From the NCBI GenBank assembly GCA_040904785.1, contig JBBDSV010000073.1, forward strand, positions 1 through 24,298: a stretch of DNA of 24,298 nt, read 5' to 3'. How positions within the stretch are numbered: the first letter of the stretch is position 1; each line of letters begins with the position of its first letter. This document shows positions 1 through 7,974 of the stretch, one piece after another. This DNA comes from JBBDSV01 sp040904785 (lineage in GTDB: Bacteria; Actinomycetota; Nitriliruptoria; Nitriliruptorales; Nitriliruptoraceae). The position numbers were made by a program, and so were the translations under genes. Under the pieces are notes generated by a model. That model did no database searches. It worked only from the letters and a program-made list of their open reading frames with translations, and was not told where the DNA came from.

Positions 1-178
1 GATGGATCTGTGCGACCGCCCGGTCGAGCTGGTCGGCGTCGACGTCAACCAGCGTCGTTCGTGCGCCGGAGACCGCAGCGACGTAGGCGATGCCGCGGCC
101 CATGATCCCGGCGCCGAGGACGGTGACCGCCTCGGGGGCCTGTTGTCGGCTCGATGCGGCGGCGGTCGGCGTCGTCAT
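1..178 (-). CDS. 3-hydroxyacyl-CoA dehydrogenase, N-terminal fragment (runs off window)
   Basis: Only the first 59 codons are in the window; the rest lies to the left of base 1. The translation begins MTTPTAAASS, then has the Rossmann NAD-binding motif GAGIMGRGIA at residues 22-31 and a beta-strand ending in an acidic residue (TLVDVDAD), as in NAD-dependent 3-hydroxyacyl-CoA dehydrogenases (FadB/PaaH/Hbd type) of fatty-acid or aromatic beta-oxidation. The start ATG (176-178) has a GAGGGA ribosome site about 7 nt upstream on the minus strand. The gene is divergent from the membrane protein at 318. Whether it is a stand-alone dehydrogenase or a multidomain FadB-type protein cannot be told from this fragment. 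The family call rests on the motif 'GAGIMGRG', which is highly characteristic. Confidence 0.85.
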   Translation of the reverse strand, partial: MTTPTAAASSRQQAPEAVTVLGAGIMGRGIAYVAAVSGARTTLVDVDADQLDRAVAQIH

Positions 179-304
179 GTGTCGTTCCCTCGGGGATCGT
201 GCGTGTCGCGGCGTCGTGCACACCCTACGCGGTGGTGCGAGCGCCGCGGCCGACGGCCGGCGTTCGCACCGCACATGGTCCCGCACTCGCCGACCGCGCG
301 TCGA

Positions 305-310
305 TACGAT
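305..310 (+). promoter_or_regulatory. -10 box TACGAT of a probable leaderless promoter
   Basis: TACGAT fits the actinobacterial -10 pattern TAnnnT and ends 7 nt before the ATG at 318. That places the expected transcription start at or next to the A of the ATG. No Shine-Dalgarno sequence is visible before this ATG and no clear -35 box is present. Leaderless transcripts of this geometry are common in actinobacteria. This is inference from spacing only. Confidence 0.45.
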
Positions 311-317
311 CCTGACG

Positions 318-2165
318 ATGACTTCCGAAACTCGCCGCAGCTCGTCACGACGACATTCCTCGTCCGTGGACGCTGCAGCCGTCCTCGAGCAGCACGGCGG
401 GGCACTGTGGACGACGGCCCTGGCGATCTGTGTCGCGGCAGGCGTGCTTGCCTGGTTCTTCCCGGCGCGCGTGCCGCCGACGCCATGGGTCGGCGGTGCG
501 GTGGCGGTCGTCGCTCTTGTCGCCGGTGTCGTGGCGATGCTGATCGCCGACTCGCTCGATTCGGTGATCCGTGGACCACGCCACGTGCGCGCAGCCGCGG
601 GAGAACTCGTCGCGGTGTTGCCACGCGATGCCGCTGCTGACGCCGGTCGGGATCTCGCTGATGCCATTCTCGACACGCGCGTCGACGACGCGGTGATCAA
701 GGTCGGCTTGAGTGCCGTCAGCACCGGGGCGTTCGCGGTCGGCCCCTGGGCGGACGCGCTCGGCGTGTCGCTGGCGGGCCGCGGCGCGAGCGTGTTGGTG
801 CTCGATCTGGCCTCGGGAACGCTGGAACGCGACGGCGCGGCCGAGGTCGCTGCTGGCCGTCGGCGATTCAGCGACGTCGCCGAGATCGACCGCGACCTCC
901 GTCTGGCACGGTTGGGGCCCGGGAGAGATCCGGAACGGGCCTTGTGGGGGTTGCCGAAACTCGTCTCACGACTGCCGGCCGATCTCGACGTGCTCGTCGT
1001 CGCGCTTCCGCCGGCCGCGTCCCGGCTGGCGATCGAAGCCATGACGGTGCTCGACCACGCCTTGCTCGTCGCTGAGCGTGACCGCACGACACGTGTCGAG
1101 TTGCTGACCGCCTTGACGGCGGTCGCACGGGTACGCGAACCCGCGCAGGTGGTGCTGCTCGACGACCCGACAGCCGACAGGCTCGGGCTGACCGCGGAGT
1201 CGACACCGGCCGCTCCGGTAGCACGCGACCCTTTCGGACTCGCCGAACGCCATCTGCTGCCTCCTGAGGGCCTTGCACCGTCGATGCCAACGCCGACGCC
1301 TACCTCGACGCCATTCGGCGGCGGACGTCCGGAAGATTCGGGCGATCGCGCCAACGACGAAGCGGGTGGGGAAACGCCGATCGAGTCCCCGACGCAGCGA
1401 GATCGGACGGGCGACGACGAACCGACGGCGTTGCTCGGATCGACCGCCGAAGCGCCGAGTGGTGAAGAACCGACCGCGATCCTCGGACCGACGACGGGTG
1501 CCGCGCCGACGTCTGGTGCCGACACGCCCCCGGTGGAACCAGCCACGGCAACACCGCAACGCGTCGAGGCCGGAAATCCGCTCGCCCCGTCGACCCCGCC
1601 TGCACAACCTCGCGTGACCGACGAGACGGAAATTCCTCCCGCATCGACCGGTGGTGCGCCGATAGCGGACGGTCCGCCGGAAACGGTGTCGCACGACATC
1701 GAGGGCGCCGCGCCGACGCGCGCTACGCGTGCTGATCTCGCACCGCAATACGACCGCGAGGCGGCCGATGACGCCGACGAGGAGCCGGCACACTCCGACG
1801 TCGCGCCCGCCGGCCCACGCGACGTCGACCTGCTTCTCGGTGCGGCGGCCGCCGAAGCCGCGATGTATGCCGAGGGGGCACCCGACACCATCGACGGTAC
1901 GGCCGAAGTTCCCCCGATCGGTGATGTTGTCGATGACCAGCCGGCGCCTGGCGACGTGTCGGCCGATGCACGCGCACCCGTCGCCCCGGAGCCATATGCG
2001 GCCCCGTCGGGTGAGCAGACGGGGCGGTCGAACGACGAAGACGCCGGCGCCCCGGAGTTCTTGCCGTCGGACGATGTGGACGACGAGGACCCCGACGACA
2101 TCCTGCGCACGACCGCACAGATGGCGATCCTCATGGACAATCTCGAGGAGCGCGACGACACCTGA
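318..2165 (+). CDS. Membrane-anchored, degenerate BY-kinase/Wzz-like protein with long disordered acidic tail
   Basis: 615 aa. The basic, Ser-rich N-terminus (1-16) is followed by two hydrophobic helices (about 31-49 and 58-77) joined by a very short loop. A cytoplasmic alpha/beta domain follows (about 95-285). It resembles the chain-length regulator/tyrosine kinase (Wzc/CapAB) ATPase fold: a strand VLVLDLA (159-165) at the Walker A' position, a strand DVLVVALPP (224-232), then a helix and ALLVAERDRTTR. The P-loop is absent: no GK[ST] lies between residues 130 and 158. The Wzz periplasmic domain is also missing. Residues 295-615 are Pro/Thr/Asp/Glu-rich and low-complexity, with a repeated EPTA(L/I)LG motif and a few isolated tyrosines. 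The start at 318 is chosen because the longer reading frame to base 90 is Arg-rich and noise-like, and because of the -10 box at 305. It sits upstream of a polysaccharide locus, so a regulatory or scaffold role in glycan export is plausible but inferred. Confidence 0.6.
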   Translation: MTSETRRSSSRRHSSSVDAAAVLEQHGGALWTTALAICVAAGVLAWFFPARVPPTPWVGGAVAVVALVAGVVAMLIADSLDSVIRGPRHVRAAAGELVAVLPRDAAADAGRDLADAILDTRVDDAVIKVGLSAVSTGAFAVGPWADALGVSLAGRGASVLVLDLASGTLERDGAAEVAAGRRRFSDVAEIDRDLRLARLGPGRDPERALWGLPKLVSRLPADLDVLVVALPPAASRLAIEAMTVLDHALLVAERDRTTRVELLTALTAVARVREPAQVVLLDDPTADRLGLTAESTPAAPVARDPFGLAERHLLPPEGLAPSMPTPTPTSTPFGGGRPEDSGDRANDEAGGETPIESPTQRDRTGDDEPTALLGSTAEAPSGEEPTAILGPTTGAAPTSGADTPPVEPATATPQRVEAGNPLAPSTPPAQPRVTDETEIPPASTGGAPIADGPPETVSHDIEGAAPTRATRADLAPQYDREAADDADEEPAHSDVAPAGPRDVDLLLGAAAAEAAMYAEGAPDTIDGTAEVPPIGDVVDDQPAPGDVSADARAPVAPEPYAAPSGEQTGRSNDEDAGAPEFLPSDDVDDEDPDDILRTTAQMAILMDNLEERDDT

Positions 2166-2209
2166 TCTGGGTGCTTGTTCGCGCGTGCGGTCATCCGGTG
2201 CCCGCCGCC

Positions 2210-2215
2210 TACACT
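2210..2215 (+). promoter_or_regulatory. Candidate -10 box TACACT for the lipoprotein gene
   Basis: TACACT matches TAnnnT and lies in the 86-nt gap between the tail-protein stop and the lipoprotein start. Initiation would be expected near 2221-2223, giving a leader of about 30 nt before the GTG at 2252. No convincing -35 box is visible at 16-18 nt spacing. Confidence 0.3.
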
Positions 2216-2251
2216 TGCCGACTGATCCCGATGGCGAGACGGGGGAACACG

Positions 2252-2794
2252 GTGCGACGAATCGTCCTCGCCGTCGCCGTGCTCGCGATCGCACTCGCCG
2301 GCTGCGGCGGAGGAAATCAACCCGACACGGTGTCGTGGCGCAACATCGACATCGACGTGCCCGACGGCTGGTACGTGTTCGAGGAGACACCGGACCGCCT
2401 GAGCATCTCCAACGTCGACCTGGCGGCATTGACCGAAGCGGGCGAGGTTCCCACCGGCGATGTCGTGGCGATGTTCTTCACCTTCGAACCCGCGACCCTG
2501 CCCGAGGACTGGCGGCGGCTGCTCGCACGTCGAGACGCCGAGATCGAAACCGATGACCGCGTGATGGTCGACGGCGACATTCCCGCCACACGGATCATCT
2601 TCGCACACCAGAGTGCAGGGTTGCCGACGCGCGAGATGGTCATCATGGTGCCGTCACGCCAGGTCGTCGTGCTCTCGCAGCCGGTCCCGCGTGATGGCCA
2701 GCAGGACGCCGGCGAGTTGTTCCTCGAACATCTTCCGACGTTCCTCGACGTCGTGCAGCAGGCTGACTACGGCCGCCCGTTGCTCGACGAGTAG
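2252..2794 (+). CDS. Small secreted lipoprotein of unknown function
   Basis: 180 aa from the GTG at 2252. The N-terminus has two arginines, a hydrophobic stretch and a lipobox LAGC (15-18), followed by GGG, so Cys18 would be lipidated by Lgt after export. The mature part (about 160 aa) has a WRNIDIDVPDGWYVFEE segment typical of extracellular beta-rich domains of the PsbP/LpqN kind, but I cannot assign a family. I chose GTG 2252 because GGGGGAA lies about 6 nt upstream and the signal sequence starts exactly there; an ATG at 2231 would add seven residues (MARRGNT) and is possible. It lies between the BY-kinase-like gene and ugd, with its own candidate promoter. It is probably an envelope protein; no function is claimed. 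Confidence 0.75.
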   Translation: MRRIVLAVAVLAIALAGCGGGNQPDTVSWRNIDIDVPDGWYVFEETPDRLSISNVDLAALTEAGEVPTGDVVAMFFTFEPATLPEDWRRLLARRDAEIETDDRVMVDGDIPATRIIFAHQSAGLPTREMVIMVPSRQVVVLSQPVPRDGQQDAGELFLEHLPTFLDVVQQADYGRPLLDE

Positions 2795-2797
2795 GCG

Positions 2798-2812
2798 CCG
2801 CGCGTCGCGCGG
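2798..2812 (+). terminator. Short perfect hairpin after the lipoprotein gene
   Basis: CCGCGCGTCGCGCGG is a perfect 7-bp inverted repeat around a single T (effectively a 5-bp stem with a 5-nt loop), starting 4 nt after the lipoprotein stop codon. There is no T-run after it. It could be a weak or factor-assisted terminator, or chance in GC-rich DNA. Confidence 0.25.
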
Positions 2813-2954
2813 TCATCGCCGGCCTCCGGGCACGCATCGGGCGCTTGACGGCTACCGTGTTGGCTTCCGGGCCGGGCCGATTGCCGGTCAGTGCAGCCCC
2901 CGGCGTCACTGCGTGCCGACCCCGATCCCCGTCCGTTACGCGGAGTGTTGTCTC

Positions 2955-4289
2955 GTGAAGATCACCATCATCGGCGTCGGCCACGTCGGCCTCGTATCGG
3001 CCGCCGCGTTCGCGCGTTGGGGGCACGACGTTGTCGGCATGGACGATGACCCGGCCAAACTCGACCAGCTTCGCAGCGGCCGTGCGTGGTTCTTCGAGCC
3101 GGGACTGCAGGAACTGCTCGATGAGGTGGTCGCCTCGGGGCGGCTGACGTTCACCGACGATCTCGCGTCCGCGGTCGCTGACGCCGAAGCAGTGTTCGTG
3201 TGCGTCGGCACGCCGTCGCTGGCGACCGGTGCGCCGAATCTTGCTTTCGTCGAAGCGGTCGGGCGCAATGTCGTGCCACACGCGACACGGGATCTCGTGC
3301 TCGTCGAGAAGTCGACCGTGCCCGCCAATACGGGCAGTCGGCTCGGGCAGGTCGTCACACGGGAACGTGAACGGCTGGGAATCGCCCACCGCATCGAAGT
3401 TGCGTCCAACCCGGAGTTCCTCAAGGAAGGTGCGGCGGTCGACGACACGCTGTACCCCGACCGGATCGTCTACGGGACCTCGTCGGAAGCGGCGCGGGAC
3501 GTGCTTCGTCGCGTCTACCAGCCGCTCGTCGACACCCACGGCTGTCCCGTCGTCGAGACCGACGTGCCGACCGCCGAGCTGATCAAGCACGCATCGAATG
3601 CGTTCTTGGCGACCCGGATCTCGTTCATCAACGCGGTCGCACAGGTGTGCGAGCGTGTCGGTGCCGACGTCAACGTCGTCGCCGAAGGAATGGGCCACGA
3701 CATCCGCATCGGTCACCGCTTCCTGCAGGCAGGACTCGGGTACGGCGGGTCGTGCTTTCCCAAGGATGTCGACGCGTTCGCGCACCTGGCGAAACAGGTC
3801 GGCTACGACTTCGCGCTGCTCGACGAAGTGCGGCGGATCAACGCCGGCCAGCGCTCGCTCGTGCTCGACAAGCTCGAGTCCGAACTGTGGCATCTCGAGG
3901 ACAAGACGGTGGCGCTGCTCGGTGCGGCGTTCAAGCCCGGCACCGACGACCTCCGCGAGGCACCGGCGCTGTATCTGGCCGAGCAGTTGCAGGAGGCGGG
4001 CGCAACGGTGCGGATCTATGACCCGATCGCGCTCGACAACGTCGCGAACCAGGCGCCGACGCTGCAACGGTTCGACGACATCGACGAGGCGCTGCAGGGT
4101 GCACACGCCGCGGTCGTGTGCACCGATTGGGACGAAATCGCCAAGGTCACCCCGCAGCGCTACCTCGCCGCGCTCGCCTACCCCATCGTCGTCGACGGCC
4201 GCAATGTGCACGACCCGGAGATGATGATCGCCGCGGGCGTGCGCTATCACTCGATCGGTCGGCGAAGTGTCGATCCGCTGACCGCCTGA
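2955..4289 (+). CDS. ugd: UDP-glucose 6-dehydrogenase
   Basis: 444 aa, the usual family length. It oxidises UDP-glucose to UDP-glucuronate with two NAD+ in the cytoplasm, supplying uronic acid for extracellular polysaccharide. The order is an N-terminal NAD Rossmann domain with GVGHVG at 7-12, the CVGTPS motif, VASNPEFLKEG, the central helix ELIKHASNAFLATRISFINA with the conserved lysine at 211, the catalytic-cysteine loop GYGGSCFPKD with Cys267, and a C-terminal UDP-binding domain with GAAFKPGTDDLREAP. The GTG start at 2955 begins directly with the VKITIIG strand and has GGAG 9 nt upstream; the longer open frame to 2613 overlaps the lipoprotein gene and is rejected. A UDP-mannose/GDP-mannose dehydrogenase cannot be fully excluded, but the sequence looks like the UDP-Glc branch. 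First gene of the glycan locus. Confidence 0.92.
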   Translation: MKITIIGVGHVGLVSAAAFARWGHDVVGMDDDPAKLDQLRSGRAWFFEPGLQELLDEVVASGRLTFTDDLASAVADAEAVFVCVGTPSLATGAPNLAFVEAVGRNVVPHATRDLVLVEKSTVPANTGSRLGQVVTRERERLGIAHRIEVASNPEFLKEGAAVDDTLYPDRIVYGTSSEAARDVLRRVYQPLVDTHGCPVVETDVPTAELIKHASNAFLATRISFINAVAQVCERVGADVNVVAEGMGHDIRIGHRFLQAGLGYGGSCFPKDVDAFAHLAKQVGYDFALLDEVRRINAGQRSLVLDKLESELWHLEDKTVALLGAAFKPGTDDLREAPALYLAEQLQEAGATVRIYDPIALDNVANQAPTLQRFDDIDEALQGAHAAVVCTDWDEIAKVTPQRYLAALAYPIVVDGRNVHDPEMMIAAGVRYHSIGRRSVDPLTA

Positions 4290-4302
4290 CACAGGACTGC
4301 GC

Positions 4303-5355
4303 GTGCCGCTGCTCGCCCGCACGATCGCTTCGCCCGTCGCCATCGAGGTGCGACCGGGCGCACTCGGCGCGCTCGCACCGCTGCTGTCCGACGGTCGTAT
4401 TTCGACGGGTGGCAAGGTCGCCATCGCCGTCGGTGCGGGACGCGGCGACAGCATCGCTGCCGAACTGCGTGCGCAGTTGCCGCACGCGACCCTCGTCACG
4501 GTCGTTGGCGGCGACATCGATGCCGCCCTCGCCCTCATGGATGCGCTTCGTGCCGAGTACTTCGACGCGGTGGTCGGTATCGGCGGCGGACGAACGCTTG
4601 ACGTCGCCAAGTACGCGGCGAGCATGACCGGGCTGCCCTTCGTCGCGGTCGCCACGACGCTGACACACGACGGCATCGCCTCACCGGTGGCGTCGCTCGA
4701 CAGTCACGGCCGCAAGGCGTCGTTCGGTGTGCACGTGCCGATCGCGGTGTTCGTCGACATCGACCATGTGCGCGATGCGCCGATCGAACACATCCGCTCC
4801 GGTGTCGGCGACGTGTTGTCGAACCTCTCGGCGATCACCGACTGGGAGCTCGCGCACGACGTCCGTGGTGAGGCGGTCGATGGGCTGGCTGTGGCGCTTG
4901 CCCGGACCGCGGCCGAAGCGGTCCTCGTCGCCGAGCCCGGCGACGACCGGTTCCTCACGGTGCTCGCCGAAGGGCTGATCCTGTCCGGTCTGGCGATGAC
5001 CGTGGCCGGCACGAGCCGGCCGTGTTCGGGCGCGTGCCACGAGATCAGTCATGCGCTCGACGCGCTGTTCGCCAGTCCCGGGCTGCACGGCGCCCAAGTC
5101 GCGCTCGGAGCGCGGTTCGCGACCTGGCTTCGCGGCGACGCTGCCGCGTTCGCGCGGCTCGACGCTGCGCTCACCACGCACGGACTGCCGCGACGGCCGG
5201 CGGATCTCGGGATCAGCCTCGACGACTTCGCCGCAGCGGTCGTCCATGCGCCCGACACCCGACCGGACCGGTTCACGATCCTCGAGCACATGGCGCTCGA
5301 CGCCGACCGCGTCGACACGCTGGTGAGGGAGTTCGATGCGACCGTCGATCGCTGA
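4303..5355 (+). CDS. Glycerol-1-phosphate dehydrogenase-like enzyme (iron-containing ADH superfamily, AraM/EgsA type)
   Basis: 350 aa. The NAD-binding loop GIGGGRTLDVAKYAA (92-106) and the THDGIASP motif (121-128) are typical of the sn-glycerol-1-phosphate dehydrogenase/3-dehydroquinate-synthase-like group. The metal site is visible as D170 in SGVGDVLSN, the SGACHEISHALD motif (His246/His250) and H262 in SPGLHG. Known members reduce dihydroxyacetone phosphate to sn-glycerol-1-phosphate; related actinobacterial proteins may act on other keto-polyol phosphates, so the substrate is inferred. The GTG start is supported by AGGA 6-7 nt upstream, and ugd ends 13 nt earlier. The 3' end overlaps the next gene, a CDP-alcohol phosphatidyltransferase, by 20 nt. 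That coupling suggests its product is the alcohol phosphate that is activated with CTP (see the cytidylyltransferase at 17787) and then transferred. Confidence 0.82.
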   Translation: MPLLARTIASPVAIEVRPGALGALAPLLSDGRISTGGKVAIAVGAGRGDSIAAELRAQLPHATLVTVVGGDIDAALALMDALRAEYFDAVVGIGGGRTLDVAKYAASMTGLPFVAVATTLTHDGIASPVASLDSHGRKASFGVHVPIAVFVDIDHVRDAPIEHIRSGVGDVLSNLSAITDWELAHDVRGEAVDGLAVALARTAAEAVLVAEPGDDRFLTVLAEGLILSGLAMTVAGTSRPCSGACHEISHALDALFASPGLHGAQVALGARFATWLRGDAAAFARLDAALTTHGLPRRPADLGISLDDFAAAVVHAPDTRPDRFTILEHMALDADRVDTLVREFDATVDR

Positions 5356-6112
5356 GCTGCGCGCCGTCGCGCACCCGGAGGGGCTGCTCGATCGTCGCAG
5401 CGGCGAGCACTGGGCGGGACGGCGCTACATGCGGGCCNNNNNNNNNNCGCTGCGCGTGACTCGACTGTTGGTCCCGACTCCGGTGTCGCCGAACGCACTG
5501 ACGCTGACCATGCTCGTCGTCGGTGTCGCCGCAGCGGTCGTGCTCGCCTGGCCGACCTGGTGGCACGCAGCGATCACCGCCTTCGGGGTGCAGCTTTATC
5601 TGCTGCTCGACTGTGTCGATGGTGAACTCGCCCGATGGCGCCGGACGACCAGCGCCGCCGGTGTCTACCTCGACCGACTCGGACACCACGTCGTCGAAGC
5701 GGCACTGCTCGTCGCGCTCGGGGTGCGCGCCGCCGGCGGGCCGTCGGCTGACTGGTCTGGATGGCACGTGCTCGGTGCACTGGCGGCACTGGTCGCGGTG
5801 CTCGGCAAGGTCGAGACGGACCTGGTCACCGTCGCGCGGGCCGGTGCCGGCCTCACCCCGAAGGACTCGGCGAACGCGGCTTCCCGTCACCCTGGCGTGC
5901 GCCGCGCCCGCAGGGCGGTCGCCCGCGTGCCGTTGCACCGCATGGTCGGCGCCGTCGAACTGTCCCTCGTCGTCATCATCGCGGCGATCGTCGACGCGGT
6001 CGTGGGCGGGCTGTTGGCGACCCGGTTCGTGCTCGTGGTCGCGGCGAGCGTTGGCACGCTCGTTGCGATCGGCCATCCCATCACGATTCTGACTTCGGAA
6101 AGGTTGCGGTGA
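5336..6112 (+). CDS. CDP-alcohol phosphatidyltransferase family membrane protein (interrupted by 10-N gap)
   Basis: 258 codons, including four that contain or span the unknown bases 5438-5447. A soluble N-terminus is followed by LLVPTPVSPNALT and about six hydrophobic helices. The family motif is present as DCVDGELAR (92-100), then G109 and D113, but the fourth acidic position is His117 instead of Asp (DRLGHH). The fourth Asp is the presumed general base in characterised members, so activity or chemistry may differ. The reading frame continues sensibly on both sides of the gap, so ten bases is about right. The ATG has AGGGAG about 6 nt upstream and lies inside the 3' end of the dehydrogenase gene; the stop overlaps the next GTG start (GTGA). 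It probably transfers a phospho-alcohol from a CDP-alcohol to a membrane acceptor; donor and acceptor are unknown. Confidence 0.8.
   Translation: MRPSIAELRAVAHPEGLLDRRSGEHWAGRRYMRAXXXXLRVTRLLVPTPVSPNALTLTMLVVGVAAAVVLAWPTWWHAAITAFGVQLYLLLDCVDGELARWRRTTSAAGVYLDRLGHHVVEAALLVALGVRAAGGPSADWSGWHVLGALAALVAVLGKVETDLVTVARAGAGLTPKDSANAASRHPGVRRARRAVARVPLHRMVGAVELSLVVIIAAIVDAVVGGLLATRFVLVVAASVGTLVAIGHPITILTSERLR
5438..5447. other. Assembly gap (10 N)
   Basis: Ten undetermined bases inside the CDP-alcohol phosphatidyltransferase gene. The protein frame is coherent before and after, so if the true gap is not 10 bases it should still be 1 modulo 3 (for example 7, 10 or 13). Confidence 0.98.
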
Positions 6113-6978
6113 AACTCGGCGTCGTGATGCTCACGACCGGGTCGCGGCCGGACGAGCTTGCTCGCGCGATCGCGTCCGTGCGTGCACAGCGGGGCATCAC
6201 GCCGTCGGTCGTTGTCGTGGCCAACACCGAGGACCCGGCGGCTGCCGACGCGGTTGCCGCGGCGTGTGGCGAGGCGACCGTGTTGCGACCCGGCGAAAAC
6301 ATCGGGATTCCCGCGGGGCGAAATCTCGGCCTCGACGCGCTCGGTGACGTCGAGGCGGTCGCGTTCCTCGATGATGACGCCGAACTCGTCGACCGCGATG
6401 TGCTCGCGCAGGCTGCAGCGGCATTCACCACGGATCCGCAGCTGGCCGTCGTGTCACTGCGGCTGGTCGATCCCATCACCGGACGCACCGAGCGTCGCCA
6501 CGTGCCGCGGCTCGTCGTCGGCGATCCGTCGCGCAGCTCGTGGGCGACGACGTTTCTTGGTGGGGCGTGTGTGATCCGGCGCCGAGCGTTCCTCGATGCC
6601 GGCCGGCTGCCGGAGGACTTCTTCTACGCCCACGAAGAAACGAGCTTGGCGTGGCGGCTCATCGACCGCGGATGGCGGATCCGCTATCGCGGCGACCTGA
6701 CGGTCGCGCATCCGGCCCATCCGCCGACACGCCATCCGGACGCCCACCGGCTGAGCATGCGCAATCGTGTCTTGCTCGCGCGCATGCATCTGCCGACCGC
6801 GATCGGTGTGACCTACGTCACCACGTGGCTGTGCCTGTCGTTGCTCCGCAATTTTGCCGCGCGGCGTGAGCTGCTGCGCGGTCTGCGAGACGGGTGGCGC
6901 ATGCCCGTCGACCGTGCTCCGCTGCACTGGCACATCGTGTGGCGCCTGACCCGTTACGGTCGGCCGCCGGTCGTGTGA
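6109..6978 (+). CDS. Family 2 glycosyltransferase
   Basis: 289 aa, GT-A fold. The start reads VKLGVVMLTTGSRPDELARAI, followed by GENIGIPAGRNLGLD (62-76), the metal-binding acidic motif FLDDDAE (87-92) and the acceptor-side region EDFFYAHEETSLAWRLIDRG, as in rhamnosyl-/galactofuranosyl-type GT2 enzymes. There is a short hydrophobic segment near residues 228-245 (TYVTTWLCLSLL). The GTG start overlaps the stop of the preceding gene (GTGA), indicating translational coupling. It likely adds one sugar to a lipid-linked glycan at the inner face of the membrane; donor and acceptor cannot be read from the sequence. Confidence 0.85.
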   Translation: MKLGVVMLTTGSRPDELARAIASVRAQRGITPSVVVVANTEDPAAADAVAAACGEATVLRPGENIGIPAGRNLGLDALGDVEAVAFLDDDAELVDRDVLAQAAAAFTTDPQLAVVSLRLVDPITGRTERRHVPRLVVGDPSRSSWATTFLGGACVIRRRAFLDAGRLPEDFFYAHEETSLAWRLIDRGWRIRYRGDLTVAHPAHPPTRHPDAHRLSMRNRVLLARMHLPTAIGVTYVTTWLCLSLLRNFAARRELLRGLRDGWRMPVDRAPLHWHIVWRLTRYGRPPVV

Positions 6979-7059
6979 GCGCGGCCGGTGACACCGAATG
7001 GGTTCCCCGCCGCAGTACCCTGCGCACGCCTCGCACACGTTTCGCTAGGACCCTCCTTC

Positions 7060-7974
7060 GTGTCGTCCGACCATCCGCTTCCCGAGACCGGCCTGCCTGC
7101 GCCGGTCATGCCGGACATCTCAGACGATCCGACGGCGCGGTGGCCGCAGCTTCGACGGGTCGGCACCCACGTGCCGCTGCGTGAGTACCTGCGCGAAGTC
7201 GTCCGTCGACGCGAATTCCTCGTTGCCGTGCCGTTCAGCGAACTCAAGGCACGCAATCAGGACTCGGTGCTCGGACAGCTGTGGCACCTGCTCAACCCGC
7301 TCATGCTCATCGGCATGTATTACCTCATCTTCGCCGTCGTCCTCGGTATCGAAGAGCGGCGCGGCGTCGACAACTTCCTGCCGTTTCTGATCGTGGGCAT
7401 CCTCACGTTCAACTACACGCGCTCGTGTGCACAGGCCGGCGCGCGGGCGATGACGAAGAACCGTCGGCTCATGCAGTCCATGAATTTCCCGCGCGCGATC
7501 CTGCCGTTCAGCGCGCTCGTCGCCGAGTCGCTTGCCCATCTGTATTCGCTGCCGATCATGCTTGTCATGGCGATGCTGGTGCCCGGCGGCCCCCGCCCGA
7601 TGGTCAGCTGGTTGTTGCTCGTTCCCGCGCTGATCGTCCAGGCCGTGTTCAACCTCGGGGTGCTGATGATCGTCGCGCGGCTGACGTTCCATTTCCGCGA
7701 CGTGCAGCAGTTCCTGCCCTACATGTTGCGGCTCGTGCTCTACGGGTCGGGCGTGATCTTCCCGGTGAACGCCGATCTCATCACCAACGACACGCTGTTG
7801 ACGATCCTGCAGATCAACCCGATGTTCAACATCATCGAGCTGACGCGTGGAGCGGTTCTGTACGGCGAGGTCGTCCCGCGGGCGTGGATCATCAGTATCG
7901 CTTCGGCCCTGGTGCTGTTCGTGGTCGGCTTCGTGTTCTTCCGTCGCGCCGAGAACGAGTACGGCAATGTCTGA
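7060..7974 (+). CDS. ABC-2 type polysaccharide exporter, permease subunit
   Basis: 304 aa. A cytoplasmic N-terminal region (about 60 aa) with the amphipathic segment LREYLREVVRRREFLVAVPFSELKARNQDSVLGQLWHLLNP is followed by six hydrophobic helices, the layout of Wzm/TagG/RfbA permeases that export lipid-linked polysaccharide or teichoic acid. The GTG at 7060 is preferred, with AGGA 9 nt upstream; a GTG at 6988 is in frame but has no ribosome site and adds an unlikely 24 residues. The 3' end overlaps the ATPase gene by 8 nt, so the two subunits are coupled. Confidence 0.88.
   Translation: MSSDHPLPETGLPAPVMPDISDDPTARWPQLRRVGTHVPLREYLREVVRRREFLVAVPFSELKARNQDSVLGQLWHLLNPLMLIGMYYLIFAVVLGIEERRGVDNFLPFLIVGILTFNYTRSCAQAGARAMTKNRRLMQSMNFPRAILPFSALVAESLAHLYSLPIMLVMAMLVPGGPRPMVSWLLLVPALIVQAVFNLGVLMIVARLTFHFRDVQQFLPYMLRLVLYGSGVIFPVNADLITNDTLLTILQINPMFNIIELTRGAVLYGEVVPRAWIISIASALVLFVVGFVFFRRAENEYGNV

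Noticed and set aside
966..2429. Minus-strand open frame of 487 codons
   Set aside because: Antisense to the tail of the BY-kinase-like protein and the lipoprotein; Arg/Cys-rich low-complexity product.
2845..2858. TTGACG followed by TACCGT upstream of ugd
   Set aside because: The two elements are only 2 nt apart, so they cannot serve as -35 and -10 of one promoter. TACCGT alone could be a -10 box, but support is too weak.
2643..4676. Long minus-strand open frame (677 codons) across ugd and the dehydrogenase
   Set aside because: It is the antisense shadow of two well-recognised genes; the translation is Arg/Asp-rich with no domain. The high GC content keeps opposite frames open.
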